This document shows positions 1 through 8,611 of a DNA stretch of 64,000 nt, one piece after another. The notes under the pieces were generated by a model. It saw only the letters and a list, made by a program, of their open reading frames with translations. It did not search any database and was not told the origin of the DNA. The DNA lies in NCBI RefSeq assembly GCF_003408705.1, contig NZ_QAYL01000025.1:1-64000 (forward strand). Direction: 5' to 3'. This DNA comes from Mycobacterium uberis. Lineage in GTDB: Bacteria > Actinomycetota > Actinomycetes > Mycobacteriales > Mycobacteriaceae. Within the stretch, counting starts at the first letter, position 1; each line of letters starts with the position of its first letter. A program made the translations under genes and the position numbers.

Positions 1-142
1 GGCTTGACATCGTCATTGAGAATCCCTCCGTCCCCCAATGGTTGGAGAGTCAGAACACCTCCGATCACTCAAAAATGCAGCAACTCTAAATGTCGGTGTC
101 TTCCGATAGTTTGGTGTTGTGAGTTGAGTTCATTGTGGTGTC

Positions 143-800
143 GTGGATAGGAAGGTGATCACGGCTGCGTTGGATACGTTGGATACCACGGTACGGGGTA
201 GCGTGGCGGCAGGTTCTTGCATGCGATTGCCGAGTGGACGCGGATCAGCCGTACCGAAGTCTCCCCAACGCATCCGTGATGCCACCGATCTTGGTGAACG
301 GCACGTGATTCACCAGCAAACCATTACCGCCACAGTTAGCGGCCACCACAGCAGCCCAGCGTGCCGAACGACTCGGTGCCGACCAGATCTCGCGGTGATC
401 CACCGGTTCTGCCACCAACTACCCGGCTGGATCGATGCGGCCATCCGTGAACGCGCCAAGGCTGATCCGGCCAAGCAAGACACCCAATACCGGTCCGAAC
501 ACCTGGCCGGGTTAGCCGATCGTCTCGCCGACTGCCTCAACCCCGACAGGCATCTACACCGACCATGAATCGGGCCCGCCGACGCAGACTAGCCCTAAGC
601 AAAAAGCCGACGGCATGTCGGCGCTACACACCTAGCTGACCCCTGAGGCCCGCACCATACTGAAGGACATGTTAGCCAAACTGGCCGCTCCCGGGATATG
701 TAACCCCACCGATAACACCGCCAAACAAATACCCCCACCACAACCACACAAACACAGACAAAGGCACCCTAAAAACTTCTACACGACAAAAACCACGGTG
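143..800 (+). pseudogene. REP13E12 / DUF222 family pseudogene
   Basis: Reading the plus strand and changing frame several times gives a recognisable DUF222 (13E12 repeat) protein. Visible blocks are an RISRTE segment near 240, a block resembling 'HQLPGWIDAAIRERAKAD' near 410-470, 'LADRLADCLNPD' near 520-550 and 'LTPEARTILKDMLAKLAAPG' near 635-695. Functional members are multi-copy mycobacterial proteins of roughly 450 residues with a C-terminal HNH nuclease motif. Here the frame is broken several times and no HNH part follows. The first 142 bases hold nothing I recognise. Confidence 0.85.
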
Positions 801-871
801 CAATCCACTACTTTGATATTGTGCATGCTATATCAAGTTGAAAGATGGCCTCATAGTTGTCCTGACGTTAG

Positions 872-1516
872 CTACCAGGCGCGGGACATGTCTGCGTGCT
901 GCCTGATCCAGGCATGCATTGCGATCCCAGCGGCAACACCAGCATTGATGCTGCGGGTCGAACCGAACTGAGCTATCGACACGGTCATCGCCGCGCCAGC
1001 CCGGGCGTCGTCGGTAATGCCGGGACCTTCCTGACCGAACACAAATAGACACTGCCGCGGCAACGTGGCCTGTTCCAGGCGCTCCGCCCCCGTAACGTTG
1101 TCTACCGCTACCACGGCCAAGCTGGCGTCCACCGCGAAGTCCAGCAACTCAGCTGTGCTGTCGTGATGACACAACCGCTGATAGCGGTCCGTCACCATGG
1201 CGCCTCGCCGGTTCCAGCGCCGACGCCCAACAATGTGCACGGTGTCAACGGCGAACGCGTTGGCAGTACGCACCACGGAGCCGATATTAGCATCATGACC
1301 GAAATTCTCGATCGCCACATGCAAAGGGTGACGGCGCCGATTGATATCGATAAGAATCGCTTCCCGGGTCCAGTAACGGTAAGCGTCGACAACATTGCGA
1401 GTATCACCGTCCCGCAACAAGGCCCGGTCATACCGCAGGTCATCCGGGAGGTCACCGATCCAAGGGCCAACGCCGCCGGTAGATGTCCCCCATTCAGTAG
1501 GCCCTAGCTCACTCAC
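872..1516 (-). CDS. TrmH/SpoU-type RNA 2'-O-methyltransferase (Rv0380c-like)
   Basis: SPOUT-superfamily methyltransferase, expected to transfer a methyl group from S-adenosylmethionine to a ribose 2'-OH in tRNA or rRNA. The three SpoU motifs are visible: motif 1 'NFGHDANIGSVVRTANAF' in the middle, motif 2 'FVFGQEGPGI', and motif 3 with SINAGVAAGIAMHAW near the C-terminus, which forms the trefoil-knot cofactor site. I place the start at the GTG at 1516, which overlaps the upstream stop codon as GTGA. An in-frame GTG at 1528 is the alternative. About 214 residues. It is the last gene of a minus-strand run with the lipoprotein gene and pyrE, as in Mtb Rv0382c-Rv0380c. The RNA target is unknown. 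Confidence 0.88.
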   Translation of the reverse strand: MSELGPTEWGTSTGGVGPWIGDLPDDLRYDRALLRDGDTRNVVDAYRYWTREAILIDINRRRHPLHVAIENFGHDANIGSVVRTANAFAVDTVHIVGRRRWNRRGAMVTDRYQRLCHHDSTAELLDFAVDASLAVVAVDNVTGAERLEQATLPRQCLFVFGQEGPGITDDARAGAAMTVSIAQFGSTRSINAGVAAGIAMHAWIRQHADMSRAW

Positions 1517-2409
1517 CGGACAATCCACACCCCGGCGTGCGTCCCAGCAAGCGCCACCGTCGCGTACAGCAACGCCTGGTTAATCTCGCCCTGAGTGCAC
1601 AGTGACGCGTTGACGTGCACCGCATCCAACGAGGTGTCGGGCAAGATCAGAACCGATGAGCCGTACGTCGCGCAAGCCGGATGCAGTCCCCGGCCGGGTA
1701 GCGTCGGCGAAGCGAGCAGCATCATCGGGCCGCCACGGGAGACGGAATCGTCGCAATACCGGGCCGCAACAGCGTCGGCCGCAAGCCCCAGTAGCATATA
1801 GCCGTCGCCGGTGAATGCCCCTGGGTCGCCGAGTTGTGCCGTCGTAATCGGGGCGCCGTCAGCACGCCAGGCCGACAGGCTGGCAGTCTTGACGACCAGG
1901 CCGGTGTCGTTCGGGTTTGTCGGCAACAACCCCACCGGAAATGCCGCCGGATAAGCCGCCACAGTATTGGGAATCCGGTCACGCGGCGAGTAACTGTACA
2001 CTCCGCGAACCGCATTGTGATCCTGCAGCGGGCCCAGACAGACCGTGCCGGTGAGCCGGTTGGCAGGCGCCGCCAACGGCGAGGCAACATCAGGCACGCC
2101 AGCCATCCTGCTCTCGCAGCTGCCCAATCCGGCGGACTCCATCGGGTGAGCAAGCGCACCATATAGGCCGAACCGGATGTCCTCGGGTCTGGCGTGCGGA
2201 GCATGTGGATCTGTCGAGGTCGCATCGACGTCGATCAGCATATAGTCGCCGCCCCACCGCAGATTCGACACCGCCACGTTCCAGCCCAACAATCCCAGCG
2301 ATTCGCCGATACGCGCGACCTGAGCACCATACGGACAACCGACATGATTCGGGCTCGAGCAGCCTGCCAGACAGCCGATCATGACAATTATCGCAAGGAA
2401 AGCACGCAC
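1513..2409 (-). CDS. Putative lipoprotein (Rv0381c-like)
   Basis: Exported protein of unknown function. From the GTG at 2409 the product begins with a short basic n-region, a hydrophobic stretch and the lipobox CLAGC, so it is expected to be lipidated on Cys and anchored outside the membrane. About 298 residues. The frame stays open further upstream (to 2448), but that would overlap the end of pyrE and put 13 extra residues before the signal peptide, so the inner start is preferred. The mature part has several cysteines and no domain I recognise. It is followed directly by the overlapping methyltransferase gene. The syntenic Mtb gene Rv0381c is about the same length. Confidence 0.8.
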   Translation of the reverse strand: MRAFLAIIVMIGCLAGCSSPNHVGCPYGAQVARIGESLGLLGWNVAVSNLRWGGDYMLIDVDATSTDPHAPHARPEDIRFGLYGALAHPMESAGLGSCESRMAGVPDVASPLAAPANRLTGTVCLGPLQDHNAVRGVYSYSPRDRIPNTVAAYPAAFPVGLLPTNPNDTGLVVKTASLSAWRADGAPITTAQLGDPGAFTGDGYMLLGLAADAVAARYCDDSVSRGGPMMLLASPTLPGRGLHPACATYGSSVLILPDTSLDAVHVNASLCTQGEINQALLYATVALAGTHAGVWIVR

Positions 2410-2425
2410 CGTTATCCCGCTAGGA

Positions 2426-2965
2426 CTATTCCAACCCCAGATCAGCAAGGCCTAGTACGCTGCGGTATAGTAATCCTTGCGCTTTGATGGCCTCAGCGGC
2501 GCCGGCAGCGCGGTCTACCACGGCGGCCACGCCGACTACGTCGCCACCCGCGTCGCGCACTGCGCGAACCGCTGTCAGCGCCGAGGTACCGGTCGTACTC
2601 GTGTCCTCCACCACCAACACGCGCCGCCCAGATACCTCAGATCCCTCGATGAGACATTGGACGCCATGGGTTTTCGCGGATTTTCGAACCACGAACGCGT
2701 CGACCGAACGCCCGGGTGAGTGCATCACGGCGGTTGCGACCGGATCGGCCCCCAGGGTCAGGCCGCCAACCACCGTGTAGTCCCAATCTTCGGTAAGTTC
2801 ACGCATCAACCGGCCGATCAGCGCAGAGGTCCGGTGGTGCAAAGTGGCGCGGCGCAAGTCAACGTAGTAGTCGGCCTGTTTGCCCGACGACAGCGTGACG
2901 CGCCCGTGCACGACCGACAGTCGACGGACCAGATCAGCCAACTCTTTTCGGTCAAGTTCGGCCAC
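2426..2965 (-). CDS. pyrE: Orotate phosphoribosyltransferase
   Basis: PyrE joins orotate to phosphoribosyl pyrophosphate to give orotidine 5'-monophosphate, the fifth step of pyrimidine synthesis in the cytoplasm. The type I PRTase PRPP-binding motif is clear: hydrophobic beta strand, then VVEDTSTTGTS (residues around 117-127). The N-terminal substrate loop contains 'TLSSGKQADYYVDLR'. At 179 residues it matches short actinobacterial PyrE. The start is a GTG at 2965. The lipoprotein gene follows after about 16 bases. In Mtb the gene is Rv0382c. The dead SDR gene upstream ends at 2952, inside the pyrE start region, so the two were once translationally linked. Confidence 0.95.
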   Translation of the reverse strand: MAELDRKELADLVRRLSVVHGRVTLSSGKQADYYVDLRRATLHHRTSALIGRLMRELTEDWDYTVVGGLTLGADPVATAVMHSPGRSVDAFVVRKSAKTHGVQCLIEGSEVSGRRVLVVEDTSTTGTSALTAVRAVRDAGGDVVGVAAVVDRAAGAAEAIKAQGLLYRSVLGLADLGLE

Positions 2966-3732
2966 GGCCGCCTCCCACTCGTTCGCTTACGACACGCAGC
3001 AAACTCCGCGGAATCATTCGCTCCACGGTGACAAGCGCCTTGTATTGTACAGCCTGGAATGCTGATCACCTTGCCGCTCGCGATATCGGCCAGACTCTGG
3101 CTAACCACGTTGTCGACCTCGAGCCACATGAACGACGGCAGCTTGGCCATGTCGATCCCAGCCCGGGCGTGGAATTCAGTGTGTACAAACCCTGGGCAGA
3201 CGGCACGTACACCCCACCGGTACCCTTCAACCCGCCGGCCAGGACTTCGTTGAAGGCGATCACCCAGGCCTTAGACGCCGAATAGGTCGACCCCCGTCCG
3301 GTCAACAGCCCGGCAACGCTGGCGATCTTGACAACGGTGCCGCTGCTAGCGTGGAGCATAGCTGGCAGAGCCGCACGAGTCAGCTGCATCACCGCGGTCA
3401 CATTGACGTCGAGCTGGGCCTGCAGCAAGAACAGATCCGCCGTCCAAGAACAGATCCGCCGTCCAAAATTCGCCGGACGTGCCAAAGTCGGCGTTGTTCA
3501 CCAAGACCCGAACACCTGCGCGGAGCCGGTCGGCGACTTTGTCGCAGTCGGCAAGATCGGAGAGATCCGCGGGCAAAATCTCGGTACAGCCCGCTTCGTT
3601 CTGTAGCTCGTCCGCCAATTGCGTCAACCGGTCGACATCGCGCGCAACCAGAATCACATCGTAACCATCCCGCGCGTAGCCGACACCAATCCCAGACGTT
3701 GATCCAGTGATTAAAGCGGCGGGACGGAGCAT
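2952..3732 (-). pseudogene. Short-chain dehydrogenase/reductase pseudogene
   Basis: The ATG at 3732 begins an SDR with a damaged cofactor motif (ALITGSTSGIG) and 'VRVLVNNADFG' (the NNAG motif). After a frame change the YSASKAW motif (the Tyr-x3-Lys catalytic pair) appears near 3270. The C-terminal tail runs in a third frame to a stop at 2952. A perfect 19-bp tandem duplication (3427-3445 and 3446-3464) explains the first frameshift: removing one copy restores a continuous SDR reading 'TADLFLLQAQLDVNVTA'. No SDR lies at this place in Mtb as I recall it, so this is an older mycobacterial gene lost there and dying here. Confidence 0.88.
3427..3464. repeat. 19-bp tandem duplication inside the SDR pseudogene
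   Basis: Two perfect copies of AAGAACAGATCCGCCGTCC (3427-3445, 3446-3464). The unit is not a multiple of three, so it shifts the reading frame of the SDR gene. Confidence 0.95.
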
Positions 3733-3760
3733 GAGCGACAGTGTACTAAGCGGGGCCTAA

Positions 3761-3800
3761 TCTTTTTCGTGCCATACTCGTCTTTTTCGTGCCATACTCG
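3761..3800. repeat. 20-bp tandem duplication between SDR relic and next gene
   Basis: Two perfect adjacent copies of TCTTTTTCGTGCCATACTCG at 3761-3780 and 3781-3800, just upstream of the SDR start and just downstream of the 3817-4677 gene. It may once have been a regulatory site or may be a simple replication-slippage product. Confidence 0.95.
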
Positions 3801-3816
3801 GCGAGCTAATCGCTAA

Positions 3817-4677
3817 TCAGCATTGGTAGTTCGTGGCCTGATGGCCGTTACGCCCCACTGGCGGTGGGCGTCGGACAGCTCCCCAGCTACCCTCATCGCG
3901 GCGCATAGGCTCCGTGGGGCGACCGGCCTGAACATCCGAGCCCAGGAACCCGGCAACATCCGTTTCGACGCCCCTATCCAAGGGCAACTCTGCCCGGCCA
4001 GCCGGCGCCAACGGACGACCCGGTTCTACGTTGCGGGACGACGTTCCCGCGTCCTGAGGGGTCTCTGCAGGCAGCGGCGGCAATACTCGCAGCAGGTCGT
4101 TGAATTGGCGCACGGTGCGCAGACCCTCGTCCCACTGGGCGCGAGTGCTGCCAATCGGCATACTGACCAGCGTCCAGTTTTGCTCGTTCCACATCACCTC
4201 GGCGCAGTCAGGTGCGGTGTGCGCGAAGGTGACCATGCGCCGGTCACAAGCCCGCCGAGCCGCATCCAGATTGGTGGAGTACACCATCCGCGGCCCGATC
4301 GCACCCAGCAACCAGATGTCGCTCTCTCGCGGCTCCTTGAGCCCCTTGAGCCGCAGGTCGACCACGACATTAGTGCCCACCTTGCGGTGCAGTGCGATCA
4401 CCGTCGCGACTTCCTCGAGATCGAAGATATACACTGCCTCACCGCGGATCTGACCCAACACGACATTGTACGCAGGTACATCGCCCACTGTCGACATCAC
4501 GCCGCGCTTCCACCGCTGCAGGATCTCGGTAGATTCGCGTTCGTAGTCGAATCCGTGCGATCGAGCCCACGATTTCCGGCGTCTGCTGCGTCCACGGCGT
4601 CGATCAATATCGACATAAAGCAACACAATCGCGCCAACGAAGCATAGCGCGGAGAGCGTGAACCAAAGCGGGACCAT
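3817..4677 (-). CDS. Membrane-anchored conserved protein (Rv0383c-like)
   Basis: Protein of 286 residues with one N-terminal transmembrane helix (about residues 4-24) followed by a very basic stop-transfer segment (DRRRGRSRRRKS). The rest is therefore predicted to be cytoplasmic. The middle part is well ordered and tryptophan-containing, and the last 80 residues are proline-, glycine- and arginine-rich and probably disordered. I recognise no catalytic motif. The syntenic Mtb gene, Rv0383c, sits next to clpB in the same order and is a conserved protein of unknown function. The ATG at 4677 follows the end of clpB by a short gap. Confidence 0.82.
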   Translation of the reverse strand: MVPLWFTLSALCFVGAIVLLYVDIDRRRGRSRRRKSWARSHGFDYERESTEILQRWKRGVMSTVGDVPAYNVVLGQIRGEAVYIFDLEEVATVIALHRKVGTNVVVDLRLKGLKEPRESDIWLLGAIGPRMVYSTNLDAARRACDRRMVTFAHTAPDCAEVMWNEQNWTLVSMPIGSTRAQWDEGLRTVRQFNDLLRVLPPLPAETPQDAGTSSRNVEPGRPLAPAGRAELPLDRGVETDVAGFLGSDVQAGRPTEPMRRDEGSWGAVRRPPPVGRNGHQATNYQC

Positions 4678-4744
4678 CCCAGATAGCGTATCTGCTATAA
4701 GCCCAGAACCAAGAATGCGACCAGATCACAACCCTATTACAGGG

Positions 4745-7291
4745 CTAGCCCAGGACAAGCGAGTCACCGCCCGGACTCACATTGACCGGAACCACATCTC
4801 CGTTATGCACCTCGCCGGCCAGAAGCATTTTGGCCAACTGATCGCCGATCGCCTGCTGCACCAATCGGCGCAATGGCCGAGCTCCGTATGATAGGTTGAA
4901 TCCGCGTTGTGCCAACCAGCGCTTAGCCGGCAATGAAACTTCTAATTGTAGCCGTCGCTGCGCGAGCCGCTCGCCGAGCTGCTCAAGCTGAATGTTGACG
5001 ATCCGAACCAGTTCTTCGGGGTTGAGCCCGTCGAAAATCAATACGTCGTCGAGGCGGTTGATGAACTCCGGCTTGAATGCCGAGCGCACCGCCGCCATCA
5101 CCTGCTCCCTGGTGCCACCCGATCCGAGGTTGGAGGTCAGGATGAGGATGGTGTTGCGGAAATCGACCGTACGACCCTGTCCGTCAGTCAAACGACCCTC
5201 GTCAAGCACTTGCAGCAGCACGTCGAAGACATCCGGGTGCGCCTTTTCGACCTCGTCGAACAGTACCACCGTGTAGGGTCGCCGGCGCACCGCCTCGGTC
5301 AGCTGACCGCCCTGGTCGTAGCCGATATAGCCGGGAGGCGCACCCACCAGACGGGCCACCGAGTGCTTCTCACCGTACTCGCTCATGTCAATGCGGACCA
5401 TCGCGCGCTCGTCGTCGAACAGGAAGTCAGCCAGCGCTTTGGCCAGCTCGGTCTTGCCGACGCCGGTGGGACCGAGGAACAAGAATGATCCAGTCGGCCG
5501 GTTAGGGTCGGCTACCCCGGCCCGAGAGCGCCGCACCGCATCGGACACAGCCTGCACAGGCTTTTTCTGTCCAACCACACGGCGGCTTAGCTCGTCCTCC
5601 ATCCGCAGCAGCTTGGCGGTCTCGCCCTCTAACAGCCGGCCGGCCGGGATGCCGGTCCACGCTGACACCACGTCAGCGATATCGTCGGGACCGACTTCTT
5701 CCTTGAGCATCACGCCTTCACGGGTCTGGGCCGTCGGCACCGCCGCATCCAACTTCTTTTCCACTACGGGGATGCGCCCGTACCGCAGCTCAGCGGCCTT
5801 GGCCAAGTCACCGTCACGCTCGGCGCGCTCGGACTCCCCACGCAACGTCTCTAACTGTTCCTTGAGTTCGCGGACGATGTCGATCGCGTTCTTCTCGTTC
5901 TGCCACTTCGCGGTTAGCTCGGTGAGCCGTTCTTTCTGGTCGGCCAATTCCGCGCGCAACTTCTCCAAGCGTTCCTTGGATGCCTCGTCTTCTTCATTCG
6001 CAAGCGCCATCTCTTCGATCTCGAGGCGGCGCACCAACCGCTCGACCTCGTCGATCTCGACGGGCCGCGAGTCGATCTCCATGCGTAACCGGCTAGCCGC
6101 CTCGTCGACCAGGTCGATGGCCTTGTCCGGCAGGAACCTAGCGGTAATGTAGCGGTTGGAGAGCGTAGCCGCAGCCACCAGCGCAGAGTCGGTGATGCGC
6201 ACACCGTGGTGTACCTCATAGCGGTCCTTGAGACCACGCAGGATGCCGACAGTGTCTTCCACCGACGGTTCACCAACGAAGACCTGCTGAAAGCGCCGCT
6301 CTAGTGCGGCATCCTTCTCGATGTATTTGCGGTATTCATCGAGCGTGGTGGCACCGACCAAGCGTAGTTCGCCGCGGGCCAGCATCGGCTTGATCATGTT
6401 GCCAGCATCCATCGCAGACTCACCGGTCGCACCGGCCCCGACGATGGTGTGCAATTCGTCGATAAACGTAATGATCTGGCCGGCGGAGTTTTTGATGTCA
6501 TCAAGCACGGCCTTGAGTCGTTCCTCGAACTCGCCGCGATACTTGGCACCGGCCACCATCGATCCGAGATCGAGCGCCACCACAGTCTTGTCACGCAAGC
6601 TCTCTGGCACATCGCCGGCAACAATGCGTTGAGCCAGACCCTCCACGATCGCGGTCTTGCCGACACCGGGCTCACCGATGAGAACCGGATTGTTCTTGGT
6701 GCGACGGGACAGCACCTGCACGACACGACGAATTTCGTTGTCGCGACCGATAACTGGGTCAAGTTTGCCATCGCTGGCCCGGGCGGTCAGGTCGGTGGAG
6801 TACTTCTCCAGCGCTTGATAGAAATGCTCGGGATCGGGGCTAGTGACTCGGGCACTGCCACGTACCTTGACAAACGCCTCCCGCAGCGCCTGCGACGAAG
6901 CGCCGTGCCCAGTCAACAGCTTTGCTACGTCGGAGTCACCGGTGGCTAGCCCTACCATCAAGTGCTCAGTAGACACATACTCGTCATCCATCTCGGTAGC
7001 GAGCTGCTGAGCAGTGATAATAGCAGCTAACGACTCGCGCGACAACTGCGGCTGCGAACTGGAACCACTGGCCTGGGGTAACCAGTCCAACAGCCGCTGC
7101 ACCTCATTGCGAATGGTGGCGGGCTCCACACCAACGGCCTCCAACAGAGGTGCGGCGATTCCGTCGCTCTGCGTGAGCAGCGTCAACAGCAAATGCGCGG
7201 GCCTGATCTCGGGATTACCTGCAGACGACGCTATCTGCAGTGCCGAAGTCAAAGCCTCCTGCGTCTTGGTGGTCGGGTTGAAAGAGTCCAC
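4745..7291 (-). CDS. clpB: ATP-dependent disaggregase ClpB
   Basis: Hsp104-type AAA+ unfoldase that pulls polypeptides out of aggregates together with DnaK/DnaJ/GrpE, which are encoded about 4 kb away. Domains in order: Clp_N (about 1-145), AAA1 with Walker A GEPGVGKT and Walker B FIDELHT, a charged coiled-coil middle domain (about 400-520, many Glu/Lys/Arg heptads), AAA2 with GPTGVGKT and VLFDEVEKA, and the C-terminal ClpB_D2-small domain. The GTG at 7291 is chosen because it gives 848 residues, the usual mycobacterial length starting with [15 protein letters not shown] motif lies 6 bases upstream of that GTG, overlapping an in-frame ATG at 7303. Expression is probably under SigH and HspR (see promoter elements). 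Confidence 0.97.
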   Translation of the reverse strand: MDSFNPTTKTQEALTSALQIASSAGNPEIRPAHLLLTLLTQSDGIAAPLLEAVGVEPATIRNEVQRLLDWLPQASGSSSQPQLSRESLAAIITAQQLATEMDDEYVSTEHLMVGLATGDSDVAKLLTGHGASSQALREAFVKVRGSARVTSPDPEHFYQALEKYSTDLTARASDGKLDPVIGRDNEIRRVVQVLSRRTKNNPVLIGEPGVGKTAIVEGLAQRIVAGDVPESLRDKTVVALDLGSMVAGAKYRGEFEERLKAVLDDIKNSAGQIITFIDELHTIVGAGATGESAMDAGNMIKPMLARGELRLVGATTLDEYRKYIEKDAALERRFQQVFVGEPSVEDTVGILRGLKDRYEVHHGVRITDSALVAAATLSNRYITARFLPDKAIDLVDEAASRLRMEIDSRPVEIDEVERLVRRLEIEEMALANEEDEASKERLEKLRAELADQKERLTELTAKWQNEKNAIDIVRELKEQLETLRGESERAERDGDLAKAAELRYGRIPVVEKKLDAAVPTAQTREGVMLKEEVGPDDIADVVSAWTGIPAGRLLEGETAKLLRMEDELSRRVVGQKKPVQAVSDAVRRSRAGVADPNRPTGSFLFLGPTGVGKTELAKALADFLFDDERAMVRIDMSEYGEKHSVARLVGAPPGYIGYDQGGQLTEAVRRRPYTVVLFDEVEKAHPDVFDVLLQVLDEGRLTDGQGRTVDFRNTILILTSNLGSGGTREQVMAAVRSAFKPEFINRLDDVLIFDGLNPEELVRIVNIQLEQLGERLAQRRLQLEVSLPAKRWLAQRGFNLSYGARPLRRLVQQAIGDQLAKMLLAGEVHNGDVVPVNVSPGGDSLVLG

Positions 7292-7344
7292 GACGATCTC
7301 CATTCGGGGTACGTCTAAAAATAAAAATGCTTGTCGAGTTGTTT

Positions 7345-7370
7345 AACGCCGCTAACATTGAGTCTATTCC
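7345..7370 (-). promoter_or_regulatory. Candidate SigH-type promoter of clpB
   Basis: On the minus strand GGAAT (7370-7366), an 18-base spacer and GTT (7347-7345) match the mycobacterial SigH consensus GGAA-N18/19-GTT. The -10 element lies 54 bases before the GTG start. Mtb clpB is known to respond to SigH. This assignment is by pattern only. Confidence 0.6.
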
Positions 7371-7377
7371 ACTCAAT
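7357..7377. promoter_or_regulatory. HAIR element (HspR operator) upstream of clpB
   Basis: ATTGAGT-N7-ACTCAAT is a perfect 7-7-7 inverted repeat that differs from the HspR-associated inverted repeat (CTTGAGT-N7-ACTCAAG) only at the outermost base of each arm. It overlaps the -35 half of the SigH-like promoter, so HspR bound here would block that promoter. Confidence 0.85.
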
Positions 7378-7486
7378 TTTATCTTGACAGTGAGGCATCC
7401 AGACAATCGCAACCGGTCCAACTCCACACTGTGACACCAACAACCGACATCGCGACTAAATCCAGCCCAGTACCAAGCGCGCGTGC

Positions 7487-8132
7487 TTAGATCTCGTTAG
7501 CGCCCCTGATATCGAAGAGCCGCCCACTATTACCGCCGGGCGGGATACGGTTACCACCGTTACCAATCAACTCAGCGTTGCCGACCAGCATTCCAGTCTT
7601 GCCAACGGCACCTCCGATATCGTCGATCCCGCTGTCGCCACCACTGCCGAAAAGATGCGCATTGCCGCCTACCGCGCCCGGTGTTGCTGGTATCGCCATT
7701 GTCGATCAAAACTCCACCATCACCGCCGTTGGCGCCGGTCACGTCACCCCGTTGACACCGTCGCCGATCAGCGATTGCCCCAACAGCGTCTGGGTCGGCG
7801 GTTAATCAAACCTAACATGTCCCGCTCCAACGTCTGCAACGGCAATGCATTGGCCACCTCGGCGCAAGCATAGATATTTGCACGCGGAGGGGAATGCTTG
7901 CACGAACTGCTGATGAAACGCTGCCGCTTGCACACTCAACTCTTGATAACCCTGAGCATACGTGCCGAACAACGCCGCAATCGCTGACGACACCTCGTCA
8001 GCACCTACAGCCAGCATCCCTGTGGTCGGAACCACTGCGGCCAGGTTGGTTGCACTGATGGTTGGATCAAGTACTTGTTAAGTCCGCCGCAGCCACAGCG
8101 ACCATTTCCGGCGTAACAATCACAAACGACAT
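7487..8132 (-). pseudogene. PE_PGRS family pseudogene
   Basis: The ATG at 8132 starts a typical PE domain (MSFVIVTPEM). The frame is then lost, and a second PE block with 'EVSSAIAALFGTYAQGYQ' and an AAAFHQQFVQAF segment follows at 7900-8035. Further downstream a glycine- and asparagine-rich segment (GGNAHLFGSGGDSG and similar) at 7487-7699 is a short PGRS tail. Several frameshifts and stops separate these blocks. PE_PGRS proteins are surface or secreted via type VII systems. This copy is dead. Confidence 0.88.
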
Positions 8133-8611
8133 AGTCCTACCCCTCAAGTTGATGATTAATTTGGCGTCTTACAACACAGTAGGACCACCCGACAGTTGCG
8201 GATATGTATCGCGCAATACTCTTGTATGCCAAGGTTTTCACGACCTTAGTGCCGGATTACCCGCTTCACCGTCAACTACCGCCTTGGCGTGTCAATGCAC
8301 TGACGTTCGGAAACGGTCTGATCTCCCTGACCGGTTGATTGCTGAGGCAAAAGCACGGTCACCTCGGCCTGCACAGCAGCGACGCCCACCGTGGTGAATT
8401 CCAAGGCGCTATCTCAAGATACAGCAAAACCCGCTGAATCGGATTTGCCACCGTGGACCAAATGTCGGAGTGAGCATATTGGGTCGCGACACGGTCACGG
8501 ATACATACCCATCAGAACATCATTGATCACAATCGCCACACAGGACACTATCGTCACATGACGCCGATCATGGGCGTCAGTAGGGCGTCCCCCTAGGAAA
8601 GGTGCACTATA
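8133..8611. other. Intergenic / decayed, nothing recognised
   Basis: No reading frame on either strand gave a recognisable protein. The last 20 bases contain the ribosome binding site of the downstream gene (AGGAAAGG at about 8595-8602). Confidence 0.5.

Noticed and set aside
3823..4647. 274-codon plus-strand frame opposite the Rv0383c-like gene
   Set aside because: Antisense shadow. The minus-strand product has a proper membrane helix and a syntenic Mtb counterpart.
5385..6152. Long plus-strand open frame opposite clpB
   Set aside because: Shadow of the clpB coding frame: Ser/Arg-rich composition, no family and no ribosome binding site.
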